In this document: positions 22,873-33,300 of the stretch, piece by piece
Position numbering within the stretch: position 1 is the first letter of the stretch
Layout: each line of letters begins with the position of its first letter
Origin: Gracilaria gracilis
Lineage: Eukaryota > Rhodophyta > Florideophyceae > Gracilariales > Gracilariaceae
DNA length: 64,000 bases
Direction of reading: 5' to 3'
NCBI GenBank assembly: GCA_030374805.1
Contig: JARGSG010000085.1
Coordinates: 1-64,000, forward strand
Position numbers and translations under genes: made by a program
Notes under the pieces: generated by a model
Told to the model about the DNA's origin: nothing
The model's database searches: none
Seen by the model: the letters and a program-made list of their open reading frames with translations, nothing else

Positions 22873-23337
22873 ATAAGGTGGAACGTGTTCAAACTAATTG
22901 ATTTCAATGATCGTTGTCGACACACTGCTCTAGTACAACGGTAGCTAAAGTTAGATAAGTTATTCACAAATTCCTAATCACCTGCACACGCACCAAGTTG
23001 TTTGCTGCGTACTTTTTCTTGTTTTATTATTAGCAACAACAACGCCCCTTCTTCTCCAAAGCAGCGACGTTTGTTCGCTTGCTGTGTTGGAACAAGCGAA
23101 CAACGGTAGCTGAGGAAAACGCATGTACACTTTTTGGCAACTTTGTATGAATGGGCAGCCGCGGCTGCACAATTACAGCGTGATGGCAAAAGGTGTATAA
23201 CGTGAGAAGAGCGAACGGATGCGAGAGTAAAAGAGGCTCCGTCAACAAGGAGCGCAACGAGGCGCGGGTGAGATTTTGTGTGGAACGAGTTGTGGAGGTG
23301 TGGAGTGTGCGTGAAGCGGCAGTTTGATGTGGAGGAG

Positions 23338-23394
23338 CAAACAGCGTTCATATCAAACAGCGTTGATATCAAACAGCGTTGATATCAAACGGCG
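23338..23394. repeat. 16-bp tandem repeat, 3.5 copies
   Basis: Unit CAAACAGCGTTGATAT repeated at 23338, 23354 and 23370, then a partial fourth copy. The first copy has one difference. Confidence 0.9.
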
Positions 23395-23769
23395 TGGCGC
23401 AAGTGAGATGAAACGTGTTGAAGGCGTAGCGTGCGGAAGAGGTAAAGGTGCGAGCGGGAGTGTATCTAAGGTTAACGTTCGATTGAGGAGTTTGGGCGGC
23501 GGCTGCATTGCGCGCGCGTGCGCGAGGTTGAATTGGTGGCGTGGGACGAGATAAAAGGTAGATATCTATGGTTGTTGTTACGTCAGTTGGGGCGGCGAGG
23601 ACTGCAAGGATGGCGTCACTGCTTAGCAAGGCGGAGGTGGTGGTGGTGGTGGTGGTGGTGAGAGGGAGCGAAAAAGGGGTGTCGGCAGTGCCGACTCGGG
23701 ACGTAGCCAAAAGCGCGCTCGGGCGCATGTGCAGCGATTTTGTTTTTTTTGCGTTTTGGTGGTGAGGTA

Positions 23770-24870
23770 AAGGCGCGCGAGAAAAGCGCGGCGCGCCTTT
23801 AAGCGCGCGGCGGTGCACGGTGCAGTTTTTAAACACAAAAGAAAAAGGTGCGGGTCATGCGGCGGCGGCAGCGTCGCGCGAACGGCGCGCGAACAGCGCG
23901 CTGACTGACGGACGCGAGCGAGCGCGCGCGCGCGCGCGGCGCGCCCACGCCCAGCGGCGCGTTACGTGGGCGCGCTCGCACGCAATTAATGCCGGGCCTC
24001 GTCTTTTTATGCGCGCCACTCGCCGCCGCGGTCGCACGCAACCGCTCCCGCGCCTTTAGACAAGTCGGCGGAGCGCCGGAGCGCCGGAGCGCCGGAGCGC
24101 CCATTTGTCTAAAGGCGCCCACTTGTCCAAAGGCGCGGGCTGCACGGGCAAGCAACGGCGCGGCGCGCCACCGCAGGCGGGGGGGGAGCGCGCGCGCTAA
24201 CTGTATAAAGCGAGCCGTTGCGCCATGGGGGCCGGTGGCACCCGGCGCTGCGCTAAAGTTACGTCTAACGTACCGTCTGCGGCAACTGGCACGCGCGCGC
24301 TCCATCACACCACGACGCGGCGCGGTTGCAATCCGCCGCCCCGGGCGGTAAGCAAGCACGCTGCGCGCGCCGACACGCACTGACGGCGTCGCCTTTCACG
24401 CACTGACGGCGGCTTGCGCGCGCGTTTACGTGGCAGCCGCGCGCAAAACGTAAGCGATTCGGAAACAGCACGCGTGCGCCACGCGTGCGCGCCGCGTGCG
24501 AGGCGCGTGCGAGGCGCGTGCGCGCCGCTTGCGCATCGCTCCGCGCAGCGCGCTCGGAAAAGGGCGCGCCGCCGGCAGCGATTGGTGCGCGTGCGCGAGC
24601 GCCAAGCATGCGCGCGCCACGTGCGCGCTCACGTTGCCGTGCATTTGCGCACGCGCGCCAACGCCCCTTTTTGTCGTGTCAGTTGCGCCACGCACGCGCG
24701 GTTGCGTTGCACTGTGTGGCACGCACTTGGCCGCTCGCGCACCAACCAATAATTGGCGCCGCGCTCGAGTTCAACTCGCAGGCGCGCCGCCGCCGCCGCC
24801 GCGCCGCTTCTCGCTCAACATCTTTTCGCCTCGCAACTGTTAGATATTCACGTCTGCTTGAGCGCCTCGA
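23770..24870. other. Very GC-rich island without a supported gene
   Basis: About 1.1 kb of GCGCGC-dominated sequence with a sharp change on both sides. Many long ORFs exist in all frames, but they are Arg/Ala artefacts of composition. It resembles a CpG-island-like promoter region. No downstream gene could be established, although an ATG sits at 24911 just past the island. It contains a hairpin at 24051-24117. Confidence 0.5.
24051..24117. repeat. Perfect 13-bp inverted repeat around a 9-bp tandem repeat
   Basis: CGCCTTTAGACAA (24051-24063) is the reverse complement of TTGTCTAAAGGCG (24105-24117). Between them are four copies of a 9-bp unit (GCGCCGGAG). A near copy of the right arm, ACTTGTCCAAAGGCG, follows at 24121-24135. 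Confidence 0.8.
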
Positions 24871-25825
24871 GCGCGAGCCAAAACGCTGCTTGCTCCTCAC
24901 TCCGGATAGCATGGCTGGTAAACGTTTTTTTAAAACGCTCACCTCCCTATGCAATATTCGCTGCCCTTCGCCTACGTCTTGTTTGTTCTCCCATCTCAAT
25001 AATTGCCTGGTCTTCTCATTTCGCTTGTATAAAACTCATAATACACACTGTGCCCGTTAAATCGCCTCCTGCACAACAAAGCGTCCCTAACCAAACACCA
25101 CAAAAACATTCCAAATTTTTCTGTTTCCAAAACGCACACCTTACTGTACGGAGCATACCTATTTAGCTCTCATTTACATTATTTCTTGCTCCATTCATTC
25201 CTAAAAACTGCATTTTGGTTCCAGCCATCACATGTTGGCTTAACATACACACTGGTTCAAACTCACATCTTCACAACCCTCTACCAACGCTCAAACTAAG
25301 CTGCTTTACAATGCAAATGTCTTCTCTCTTTCCGAGCGTCTCTCGAGCAACTTACTCAAAAACTACCACGTCACTGTTCCGCCGCCTCCTTTTGGTACTA
25401 CTTCCCAGGTGGACAGCCTTACGGTAGCTATCCGTATCCAAATCGTCAACCAGTAGCTTGAACTCGTGTGGTTTCACCCGCTCCTCAAAAATTTCACCAC
25501 AACAATAACACAAAAGTAACGCTTTCACCACCAACATCTCCGTCAGACAACTTTACATACCTGGTAATTCTCACCTCACCACGCACGTCACCCTTCGTCA
25601 CTCTTCTTTTTAACACACGAGAAGCCGCTCAACGAGACAAAAAGTCAGCAAATGCGTTCTTTATCTACTGTTGTGCCAGCGCCACCAACGGCTACAATTC
25701 TCCTGCAATTCCCAAAGAAACATGCCTGGTCTTGTCATGTCGCGTAAATCGAAACCGTTCACTCTTGCGACTTGTCGCCGCTCCTCTGCAGCTGCCCACA
25801 ACTGCATACAGCTCACAGAAACCCT
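24871..25825. other. No established gene
   Basis: Mixed-composition sequence with many short ORFs. A stretch near 25395-25450 reads GGQPYGSYPYPNRQPVA then a stop in one frame and could be a last exon, but I cannot connect it to anything. Confidence 0.3.
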
Positions 25826-25866
25826 TCTTTGTGTGTGTGTGTGTGTGTGTGTCTGTCTGTCTGTGT
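25826..25866. repeat. GT-rich microsatellite
   Basis: GT repeated about twelve times and followed by CTGT repeats. Confidence 0.9.
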
Positions 25867-26053
25867 GTCTCACGGTGAGACACTCACCGTGTCTTTCTTC
25901 TGCCCGAAACTATTCAAAAGCTTAAAGTGATGCTTCAGTTACCCATCCCCAACTCGAGACTACATTGCGCCAAGAACGGACCCCCGAATCTTTTTCACTG
26001 CGCTTCCCAATCAGTGAAAGAGCTCTCATCGGGAGACTGAAGAGCCTTCGTGA

Positions 26054-26962
26054 GTGTTGACGTGTTCCGAGACGAACGGATACAACCTCTTACGATCTGT
26101 TTCTATGCCTTCACCACAAGTTTGTGGCAGCGATAAAACAACTTGCTTGTCAAGAAGCATGGCGGTAACCTCGGGATTTAATCTCGTACTTTCACAAGAC
26201 TTTCTGGAATTCATCTTGAGGACGTGGAACCAACTCTGTTCCGCCGCAATCATGCCCCGGACATCGCTCCACTCTCCTTTCCGCTTCAGAACCAATGCAT
26301 AACTCCCCCAAGAGTTCTGAAACGTGCAACTCTTGACAATTTAATCGATCTTTTTCATCTGCTTACCTGACTCATCTCAAAAGTGCATCACTGTTAGGCA
26401 TGCTTGTGGAAACACAACCCAGACACCTGCCAGCTTTCCGATGTGATCGCTACGATCGTACGCTTCCAAATTTCACTACCACAAAATCGCTGACGATTCT
26501 GTTTGATACTAAGCTTGCTGGTGGATTCTAGAAACCTTGTGGCAGAACCATCGATCTCTAAACAAGAACGGCTTGAAACTTTCTCCCCGATACGTCGCCG
26601 GGCAAACATATTGAATGACTGACAGGCGTCCAAATCTCCTCCTTGATCACCGTCAGCGCTCTCGAGTCTCTTCAACGCTAGTATCTAAAGAATCATGCCA
26701 GCAATATAGTTATAGCCTTGATGGCCTCTTTAACGGAGTATCTTCTTGGCTCATGGAGCGGGACAGAAAGAAGTCCTCTTCTACGAGCCTAAAGCAGGTG
26801 GCGCCTTTTCCCAACGGTCTCACGGTCCTGCAGTTTTTCTCTCGCTCTTGCGCACGTATTAATCATGACACCCAACAGCCCTTGACGTTTTCTGTCAAAC
26901 GACTGATGGCATACTTTCAAAGAAATGGGTTTCACTTTAAACCCTCGCAAGATATTGGGTAG
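26054..26962 (+). pseudogene. Possible decayed coding sequence
   Basis: One plus-strand frame holds two open stretches (26054-26302 and 26615-26962) separated by several stops. The second reads naturally (for example LSWLMERDRKK-type and VKRLMAYFQRNGFHFKP segments). The opposite strand also has open stretches here, in different frames, so direction is uncertain. No family is recognised. Confidence 0.2.
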
Positions 26963-28560
26963 AGAAACTCCCGCTGCTCGATGTATGTTCTGAAGGTGAA
27001 GAGAAGGTTTGGGATACCCCACGTGCCAAGTCATAAAAAGTTTCACACGTTTTAAACGGTTGAAAGCGCAGATCCGCGAAGTTTGGCGCGGAAAGGAGGT
27101 ATATACACGTCAAAATAATATACCCGGGCGTTCTTGGTCCAATACTTCATAGCACGAAACTTTCCCTTCTGAATTAGAAAGAAAAATGTACGACAGCAAT
27201 CATGAAGACGATGAAGGATATGTTGAGACCTCTTAGGTTTCGGAGGCTCTCCCGTCCTTATGGATTGAAGTCAGAAACTCATTGCTTATTGCTATGGAGG
27301 GGGAGCAGTAGGGCATGTATTAATAAATCACAAATGGCTGTAGGAATGTTTTGCAAATCACACTCCACTGATGAGTTGATGACCTCTTATCAGTTTGATA
27401 ACTAAGAAAGAGCAGTGAGAAACATGAAACAACAGAACCCAACCATAGTTCATCTCCCACAAACGATTGTTTGAGGGGAGAAGTGTATGGAAGCTGATTT
27501 GGGAAGCCCTCGTTGGCGAATGAAGCATGAGAATCAGTCCTCGGTGAACAGAATATGACCGTACCGAAGACATGTCGCCATGACACTGGGGCATCACATG
27601 AAGGCCCATGTGAATGGATAAAATGTTTGTTGTGTATGTAACATGTGATTTGTCTGAGAAAGATGCATGACGAGAAATGGGGGACATCCTGTTCTGTTCT
27701 GGGAGAGCTGAAATGAAAAGCGATGATAATTTGATACACGGAAGTGGTCAGCAACCGCACATGTACGTCTGGCACACGAGAAAACGCTGGCATACCAACG
27801 GTGAGCGTGCTAAGTAGATGCGATTGGGACAAAAGAGTGAGACATAGGAGCCCCTTTATCTCATCGCTTAACGGAAACAGTCTAAGCCTCGATGACACAT
27901 CATGGATGATATGTTGAAGTTGATATGAAGCTGATGATTATATGGTACAGTAGTGCAGCTGGGTTCATTTGCTGCAAAAACATGGAAACTGGGTACCATC
28001 GTATAATAGCAATGAAGGACGGAGCAGTAGTTTCCAGGAAACCGGATCGTTAAAGTATGGGCGCAAAAGTTGGCTTTGTCTTGTACCCTTGGTATTGCGA
28101 AATGAGAAAGCAGTTCATATGGGTTCAAAAGAGCAATTGCTTCGGCACATACAGCGCTGATTTGTGGGAATGAGACACAAGTTGAAATGAGTGACAGATC
28201 GGAGCGCGGGCACCGTACCCGTGGCGAAAGTGGTGGTAAGGTTTTGGACTGGTGGTCTCTCAGCTTTGGCAGCGTGGATGATCGGGATACGCGGACGGCA
28301 TTGTTTTTCTAGGATAAAGTTAGCATTTGCAAAAAAGAATGTGTGGGGTGGAGGCTGTGGCTTGAAGAAGGAAAAGTACGCGGAATTTGCATGAAGGAGG
28401 GCGGAGCGGGATGTCGATATATTGACGTAGGCCTTTGGGTATGAGCACGACAGCTTTCAACGGTACACTGGAGAGTGCATATCTAGTGGCGAGCTGGAGG
28501 CGTGACGCGGTATGAGCGATTATCGTGCAGCAATGATGATTGCTGCATGCGTGGTAGATA
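26963..28560. other. Intergenic, no gene seen
   Basis: Balanced composition. Overlapping ORFs on both strands around 27320-27898 carry no motif and look random. Confidence 0.4.
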
Positions 28561-28857
28561 GTTGTTGGGAGCGATGATGGGGAGGCAATCAGTGGTGCTC
28601 GCAGTGTTGGGCAGACAGAACTCGCGCAGTCCAGGCAGGTTCATACGGACGAGGAGGGTGGGTCACGAAACAGGCGTTTTGATTTTGGGATCTACTGGGA
28701 TCTAAGTGTTGGTGGCCGACGACTGGAGCGAAGGAGACTGCAAGCACGAGTGAGGGGATGGACGGGCTGGATCGGGGCACAATGAGAGGGGCTGGCGCGG
28801 CGCGGGAGGCGAAGGCGGGGGGAGGGGGGGGAAGCTGGTACGAGCGGTTGTAGTAAA

Positions 28858-28884
28858 CGGGGGGGGGGGGGGGAGGGGGGGGGT
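28858..28884. repeat. G-run tract
   Basis: Almost unbroken guanines with single A interruptions, plus further G runs at 28815-28830. The sequence could form G-quadruplex DNA upstream of the zinc-protein gene. Confidence 0.85.
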
Positions 28885-29084
28885 GGCCATTTTGATATGG
28901 GGGAACGAGTGGCTGGCGACGAAGAAAAGGCGCGGCGGCGGGAAAGCGAAGCGAGCGGAGCGGGGGCGCCTTTTTGGCGCGACACGCGCGGCGCACGCGC
29001 TTTGGCCATTAGCTGTCAGTGACGGAGCGCCGCTGACGGCGGCGTCAGCGGCGGCGCGGCGCGTGCTCCACCACGCACATCAGA

Positions 29085-29092
29085 TATATAAG
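29085..29092 (+). promoter_or_regulatory. TATA box of the zinc-protein gene
   Basis: TATATAAG in an otherwise very GC-rich region, 184 bp before the chosen ATG at 29269. Transcription starting about 30 bp downstream would begin near 29120. Confidence 0.55.
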
Positions 29093-29137
29093 AGCGCGCT
29101 CGCGTGCGCCACGCCGCCGCCCGCCAGCTCCGCGCGT

Positions 29138-29641
29138 ATGTCGCGCCCCGCCGCTGCCCGCGCTCGTCTGCCACCCGCCGCCGCAGCTGCCGCCGCCGCC
29201 GCCGCCGCCGCAGCTGCTGCCGCCGCGCCCGCGCCCGCTCCCGCGCCCCGCGCTCGGTCCCCTCGTTCATGTCCGCCGCCGCGCGCGCCTCGGCCGATTA
29301 CCGGCTGCTGGAGCTGCCGCCGTCGTCGTTGGACCCAAAGCTGGAGCCCGAACCCTCAGACGCGCCGCCGCACGACGACGCCGCCGCCGCGCTGTACTCC
29401 GCGCCGCCGCCGCTGCCGCTGCAGTCGCTGCCGCTGCCCACGCCCGCGTCGTCCGCGCTGCTGTACGCGCCGCCGCACCCCGTTCCTGTGGGCGCGGCCG
29501 CGGCCGCCGCGGCCGCCGCAGCCGCCGCAGCGCCATGGAACGCGCCGCCGCCGTTCCAGCCGTCGCGGCTGCCGCACTCCACCGACACGCGGCGCGGCAA
29601 AGAGCGCGTGCAGCGGCGCTGCCCCAGCTGCGGCGCCATGA
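29138..29641 (+). other. Overlapping upstream ORF in another frame
   Basis: The first ATG after the TATA box opens a 167-codon frame (MSRPAAARARLPP, then polyalanine) that overlaps the zinc-protein start. Its composition is low-complexity, so it is more likely a regulatory uORF or artefact than a protein. Confidence 0.3.
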
Positions 29642-30306
29642 ACCACATCCGCAAGAACAACTGCGCCGTGTGTGACGCGCCCAAGCAGCCCGCCAAGAAG
29701 CGCACCAAGCGCCCGCGCAAGCGCCCCACGCCCACCCGCCCCGTCTCCGACGCGCGCCTGTTCCACACGCGCATGCTCATCCCGCCCGCTCACACTCCCC
29801 CCACCGTCGGCTCGCACTCGCCGCGTATCGCCTTCTCGCACTCGCCCGTCACGTCGTCAACCATTTCCCACCACGACACTGCCCCCAGCCCGCATCTGCG
29901 CCACCACCCCCACCCGTCGCTGCCGCTGCCGCAGCCGCACCAGCCGCTGATCCAACATCCACCCGCGCTGCCGCACCAAGTGCTGCAGCCGCACTCCTCT
30001 TTCCACCAACAAACCCCCTTCCAACCGCACTCCGCCCTACAGCAGCCCGCTCTGCAGCAACCGCCCATGCACCCGCATCACCACGTCATGTTGCAACCGC
30101 ATCAGCAGCAGCAGCACCATCCGCTGTCGCAGCACCCCCTCCCGGCTCAGCACTCTCCACCCTCCCTGTTGCACCATCTTCCTCAGCACTCCACTCCCAC
30201 TCTCACGCCCACCACCACTTCATCCAACCCTCACCCTTTCGACACGTCCACCGCGTCTTCCTCCCATCCGCCTCAAACATATCATCTACCTGATGCTGCG
30301 CCTTGA
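29269..30306 (+). CDS. Four-cysteine zinc protein with His/Pro/Gln-rich tail
   Basis: 345 residues. The N-terminal part is acidic and Pro/Ala-rich with a polyalanine run (about residues 76-88). A compact zinc-binding module follows: Cys118, Cys121, Cys132, Cys135 in CPSCGAMNHIRKNNCAVC, a C-x2-C-x10-C-x2-C pattern. Next is a strongly basic stretch, KKRTKRPRKRP, which should act as a nuclear localisation signal. The last 170 residues are low-complexity His, Pro, Gln and Ser. The layout suggests a nuclear regulatory protein; the short zinc module resembles zinc-ribbon modules seen in nuclear proteins of many eukaryotes. Target and role are unknown. The ATG at 29269 is the first in this frame; the frame is open further upstream without an ATG. 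Confidence 0.65.
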   Translation: MSAAARASADYRLLELPPSSLDPKLEPEPSDAPPHDDAAAALYSAPPPLPLQSLPLPTPASSALLYAPPHPVPVGAAAAAAAAAAAAAPWNAPPPFQPSRLPHSTDTRRGKERVQRRCPSCGAMNHIRKNNCAVCDAPKQPAKKRTKRPRKRPTPTRPVSDARLFHTRMLIPPAHTPPTVGSHSPRIAFSHSPVTSSTISHHDTAPSPHLRHHPHPSLPLPQPHQPLIQHPPALPHQVLQPHSSFHQQTPFQPHSALQQPALQQPPMHPHHHVMLQPHQQQQHHPLSQHPLPAQHSPPSLLHHLPQHSTPTLTPTTTSSNPHPFDTSTASSSHPPQTYHLPDAAP

Positions 30307-33300
30307 GTTTTGAAATAGCTCCTGAGGGCCTTCTATGTATGTATATAGTTCGTCTCTACTAGCATAGTCTCAACTCTTGAAACATCAGCTACCAAGCAGT
30401 AAAATCATCGCCTTCCTCTTCGTCGCGCTGTCAAGCACATTCCTACTATCGATTCAGTGCGTTTTACGTCCTGTCCCTCCCCCTCCTATGGGAGGCACAG
30501 CTTCCTGCGCAACAATCTCGTGTTTGTCCATCGTAGTGCTCTGCTGATCCGCGTTGCCACTGATCGATGCCAGTAGCAAGCCCCGGTCGCTCAACTGAAC
30601 ACGTTACTCCAATGGCATCAGCATTGCAACACGTATGTGATGTATGAGATTGACTTTGGTCTAGACCGCTCAGTGGCGCGCTAAATATACTTTTCTTTCG
30701 TCACGGCCTCCTTCGTGGCTTAACAAGCAAAGCTTCTTGCCCAACAAACCATCCTATCGCGTTACATGTCAGACGCTAGCATGTTGTGAACTGTCCTTCG
30801 AAAGATATCTATCTGCTGCTGCATCCTCGGTGCCTTATCAATAGAAGGAATTGTAAGACCAATCATCCGCGGAACGCGAGACTCACAATTCAGAATGCTA
30901 ACGGTGCGGGGGGAGCATCTCAGATTAATTGAACCGCAGTGCATGTACGTATGGCCATCTCACGTACCTTATGAGCGACTACACTCTCATCGATGAGATG
31001 CAGCGCGTTCAAGACACTGCTTATACGCATGAATGGTTGGCAAAGTGATCTTGGGCGGTTTTGGTTGACGTCACCTGCCCCTGAACGCGTCTTTGACGGT
31101 GGGCTGCACTCGCCTTGAGATAGTAAAAGTTACGCGACCGAGTGAAACATCGCAACCGTCACATGTAAGAGCTAGCAAATTTAATTCAAAAGGAGCATGC
31201 ACCACGTTAACGTCCCCAAGGCTGTATGAGCAACACTCCCATTTGATTTGGGCACGTCGAAAAACATACAACACCGCATCCCCGACCCCCAACCTAACGC
31301 TGCTTTGGCCCTGTCATCGAGTCAAATTGACTCGGTCATATGTCACCGCTCGGTGTGGCCACGAAGCCATGAAGCAAAAAGTAGTTCAGTTTCATCCCCG
31401 CGCATAATGTGTCTCTTTAGCAACCAAGAAGTGTGGTACTTATTCCATAAACCAGCATGAAATACCCTAATAATAGGTTTGAGGGGATCTGTAACAGAGC
31501 AATACGACCGCCTTATCTGTTTTTATCGCGCTACCAGTTGATTTGCACATCCTATTGTAAACTGTGAAATGTATTCTTGGCATGCACCAGTCAATGAATT
31601 GAACAACTCGGTATCGACATTGCTGCTTAGCCGAAACCAAACGGGAACAGTCCACAGGCAAGAGTCCTTCCATACAGTCTTTTGAGTAAGCAGTCAATCT
31701 AGAGAAATCCCGTGAACCAAAGCAATAGCAACCACAGGCAGGCAAGTTTTTGTCAGAAACGAACAAGCTGTGGTAGTCAGCGTTTTTGGCCTTGTTCGAA
31801 AGAAAGAAATGCCTTAAAGGATAGATCTCCTGTTGTCTCGGAATCAGGGGCGATAGACTACACAATATAATAGAACATCAGCCGAATCAAGTAAGTTGAG
31901 AACATTACCCCTCCAGCAACTTGAGACATGGCCACATACTTACGATTCCATGTTCGCAGCTAATCCGTACCTGCGATTTCGGTCTCGTTCCTTCCAAATA
32001 TGTCCCGCATGCGCACCATTCCAGGGAACCTGCTCTTCGAAAATGAGAAAATGAGATCCATGAATCCACCACAACCCTCAGTACGAAGATTCGCATCGTG
32101 AAAGGGAATCAGATATGAAACGCTTCTTCCCTTGATTGAACCAAATGGGTGTACAATCTACTCTTCTAGATGTTGGAGGAAGGGATTAACGGACGAAAGG
32201 AGGAAATAATTCTCGGTATCCAGACGCAAAAGAACCTAAAACTTTCCTCATAAAAGATTGCAGTCCATTAGGAGTAGCTAGGCTTTGATTTCTAGGTGGT
32301 TATGGTATAGAGGGACTTGTTATAATGCGTTGGGTTCCTAGCCAGGCCGGCGTTGCGTACAATCAACAGAGATGGAACAAGAGAGCGACAATAGAACCAC
32401 TTGGCCGTTTCTGTGCGTCTGAACGTCAGAAAGGGTGAACCACATATCACTTTGTTCCGCCAGCAACTGCTCGAATACATGAGGCACAAGCTTGGAGATA
32501 CATTGACCATGCACTCTGTCTCCTGTCGATCGAAGGTCATCTGGGTTACGATATGAGGTAGACTCATTTGTTAGCGTTCGTATTGGAAAAATACAGAGGA
32601 AGAAAACCGGAATTCATCGTGAGCCGGAAGATTGCCTCCTAACTTGACCTTATCGAACATAATTCCCGTTGTTTTGCTTTTCCAGTTTCCTCCTCTGTCT
32701 TTTCAATGTACGGGTGAATGTCGGTGTGGTGTTTCACACTCTCAGCCTTTTGATTTGTTCAGAGCCGCTAATCGCTTGCGGAAAACGGTTCCTGACAAGA
32801 TCAAGAGGAATAAACGTGAGCCCGCACAATAAAGAGAGAGATATAGAACTTGGATCGCCTTCCCGTCCCGAAACACAGCATTTATAGCATCTTGAACGTG
32901 AACGGTTGTGTTTTCTCACTGCAGAGGCGATAAACGTTACGTATTCGATACGGTTAGAAGTTTGAGAGCAGAACTTGCTCGACTTGTGACAGCTGCCATT
33001 TTCGTTCGCGAAACCGGAAACTTAGTAGAGTGTTGTCTCCTTGGACTAAATTGTATGCAACGATACCTTAACCTTCACGAAGCACAACTCCGAGGGCGAA
33101 TCTGCAGAAATAGGGATGGCATCTACTCAACGTGTAGTGTAGGTGCCAATCTTCTGACATTTTTGTTGTTTGTCAGATGCCTGCTTCCTTGGAAGCTCTG
33201 TATTTTTTGTGGTAGAAAGCGCATCGTCACCATGATTGTGCTTGTCATTGGAGCAATTACGTTTGAAAGGTGTCTTTGACGAATGTCATTCAGTTCTTTG

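Noticed and set aside
25368-25438. Possible last exon reading GGQPYGSYPYPNRQPVA then stop
   Set aside because: Attractive composition and a TTCCCAG acceptor-like site, but no upstream exon could be found and another frame is equally open.
28883-29641. 252-codon plus-strand ORF as the main product of the zinc-protein locus
   Set aside because: Polyalanine and Arg-rich; the cysteine module lies in the other frame. Kept only as a possible upstream ORF from 29138.
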